Shown here in pieces: positions 5,597-6,483 of a stretch of DNA of 6,483 bases. Every line of letters begins with the position of its first letter. Within the stretch, counting starts at the first letter, position 1. Under the pieces are notes generated by a model that saw nothing but the letters and a program-made list of their open reading frames with translations, searched no databases and had not been told where the DNA came from. The position numbers and the translations under genes are program-made. Origin of the DNA: Bordetella parapertussis. GTDB lineage: Bacteria; Pseudomonadota; Gammaproteobacteria; Burkholderiales; SG8-39. The stretch is taken from assembly GCA_945869935.1 (NCBI GenBank), contig CAMBSA010000112.1, positions 1 to 6,483 of the forward strand, read 5' to 3'.

Positions 5597-6483
5597 TCAG
5601 CCCTTCTTGGCCGCCCCCTTCGCCGCACCGCCACCGCGCGGCGTGTAAGCGAAACGGTCGAATCCGTACTCTGCGACACGGAACCACAGATACATGTCAT
5701 CGCGGAACTTCTTGTACCCGGGATAGATGCGCTTCCAGTGAGGACTCTTGTCCATGAGTTCGCTGTAGAGCTGATCCGCCGCCGCCGCCGCGGCCTCCAT
5801 CACCGGTTGCGGAAAGGCGCGAAGCTGGGTGCCGGCGCCGATCAGGCGGCGCAAGGCATCCGGGTTCTTGGCGTCGTAGCGCGCAACCATATGGACATTC
5901 GCCTCCGCGCAGGCGGCCTCGAGTATCGACTGGTAGTGCTTGGGCAACTCCGCCCATTTCTTCTCGTTCACCAGCACCGCAAGTTCCGGTCCGGCTTCCC
6001 AGAAGCCCGGGTAGTAGTAAAACTTCGCCACCTTGTTGAAGCCGAGTTTCTCGTCGTCGTACGGCCCCACCCATTCGGCCGCGTCGATCGTGCCTTTTTC
6101 GAGGGACGGGTAGATGTCGCCGCCCGCGATCTGCTGCGGCACGACGCCAAGCTTTGCCATCACCTGCCCGGCCAGACCACCGATTCGGAACTTCAGGCCT
6201 TTCAGGTCGGCAACGGTCTTGATCTCCTTGCGGAACCAGCCACCCATCTGCGCGCCGGTGTTGCCCGCAGGAAAAGCCAGGCAGCCATAGTCCTTGAACA
6301 GCGGCGCCATCGCTTCCATCCCGCCGCCGTAGTACATCCAGGCATTCTGCTGGCGTGCGTTCAGGCCGAACGGGATGTTGGTTGCGAAAGCAAACGCGGG
6401 ATCCTTGCCGACATAGTAGTAAGGCGCGGTGTGGCAGCACTCGACCGTGCCGGCCTGCACTGCATCCAGCGCCTGCAGGCCGG
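5597..6483 (-). CDS. dctP: TRAP transporter solute-binding protein (DctP/TakP/FcbT1-like), N-terminus outside window
   Basis: This is a periplasmic receptor that captures the substrate and delivers it to DctQM. About 295 residues are visible. The frame stays open to the window edge, beginning GLQALDAVQAGTVECCHTA, so the GTG at 6460 is not the start; the signal peptide and roughly 60-80 residues are missing. Landmarks (counting from the first whole codon) are HTAPYYYVGKDPAFAF near residue 17, PFGLNARQQNAWMYYGGG near 37 and LKGLKFRIGG near 93, whose Arg99 matches the carboxylate-binding arginine of TRAP receptors. VPQQIAGGDIYPSLEKGTID then leads into AAEWVGPYDDEK near 135. These match the branch containing TakP (2-oxoacids) and the Thermus calcium-lactate binder, where the ligand is held with a metal ion. 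The C-terminus ends in a low-complexity Gly/Ala/Lys tail. It faces dctM tail to tail, so it has its own promoter outside the window. The exact ligand is unknown. Confidence 0.93.
   Translation of the reverse strand, partial: GLQALDAVQAGTVECCHTAPYYYVGKDPAFAFATNIPFGLNARQQNAWMYYGGGMEAMAPLFKDYGCLAFPAGNTGAQMGGWFRKEIKTVADLKGLKFRIGGLAGQVMAKLGVVPQQIAGGDIYPSLEKGTIDAAEWVGPYDDEKLGFNKVAKFYYYPGFWEAGPELAVLVNEKKWAELPKHYQSILEAACAEANVHMVARYDAKNPDALRRLIGAGTQLRAFPQPVMEAAAAAADQLYSELMDKSPHWKRIYPGYKKFRDDMYLWFRVAEYGFDRFAYTPRGGGAAKGAAKKG

Noticed and set aside
4644..5687. Long minus-strand open frame (347 codons) antisense to dctM
   Set aside because: It is the shadow of dctM in a GC-rich genome. The translation is rich in His, Arg, Gln and Glu with no domain, it crosses the terminator, and the plus strand encodes a clear DctM.

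Overview
The window is GC-rich, tightly packed bacterial DNA. It encodes a Sec-type signal peptide, a TRAP transporter with a periplasmic binding protein, and good Shine-Dalgarno sequences, so the host is Gram-negative. Gene content and protein style suggest a betaproteobacterium of the Rhodocyclales/Burkholderiales kind. That placement is an inference from family resemblance, not from a marker gene.

Layout. Positions 1-3036 hold three genes on the minus strand, read right to left: a methyltransferase-domain protein with a signal peptide (3036-2194), a D-2-hydroxyacid dehydrogenase (2164-1202) and the N-terminal three quarters of an APC-superfamily amino acid permease (1118 to beyond base 1). 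The gaps are 29 and 83 bp with no convincing terminator between them, so they may form one transcription unit. A 360-bp non-coding stretch (3037-3396) separates this group from a plus-strand pair, dctQ-dctM (3397-5429). These encode the small and large membrane subunits of a TRAP transporter and are joined by an ATGA stop/start overlap. A 167-bp convergent intergenic region follows and carries a perfect 16-bp-arm terminator that can work in both directions. The window ends inside a minus-strand gene for a TRAP solute-binding protein (5597 to beyond 6483), whose N-terminus is outside.

How the genes fit together. DctQ, DctM and the binding protein all resemble the FcbT/TakP-type branch of TRAP systems ('mannitol/chloroaromatic', 2-oxoacid and lactate binders). 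They probably make one secondary importer for an organic acid, although the binding-protein gene faces the membrane genes tail to tail instead of lying in the same operon. The neighbouring dehydrogenase family interconverts 2-hydroxy and 2-oxo acids, so a link to the imported substrate is plausible but unproven.

Most of the window is ordinary transport and metabolism. The most unusual gene is the methyltransferase-domain protein. It has a FAM173/ATPSCKMT-like SAM-binding core, a clear cleavable signal peptide and a beta-rich C-terminal extension. That would place an apparent SAM enzyme outside the cytoplasm, where SAM is not expected. No mobile element, CRISPR array, tRNA or rRNA was seen.
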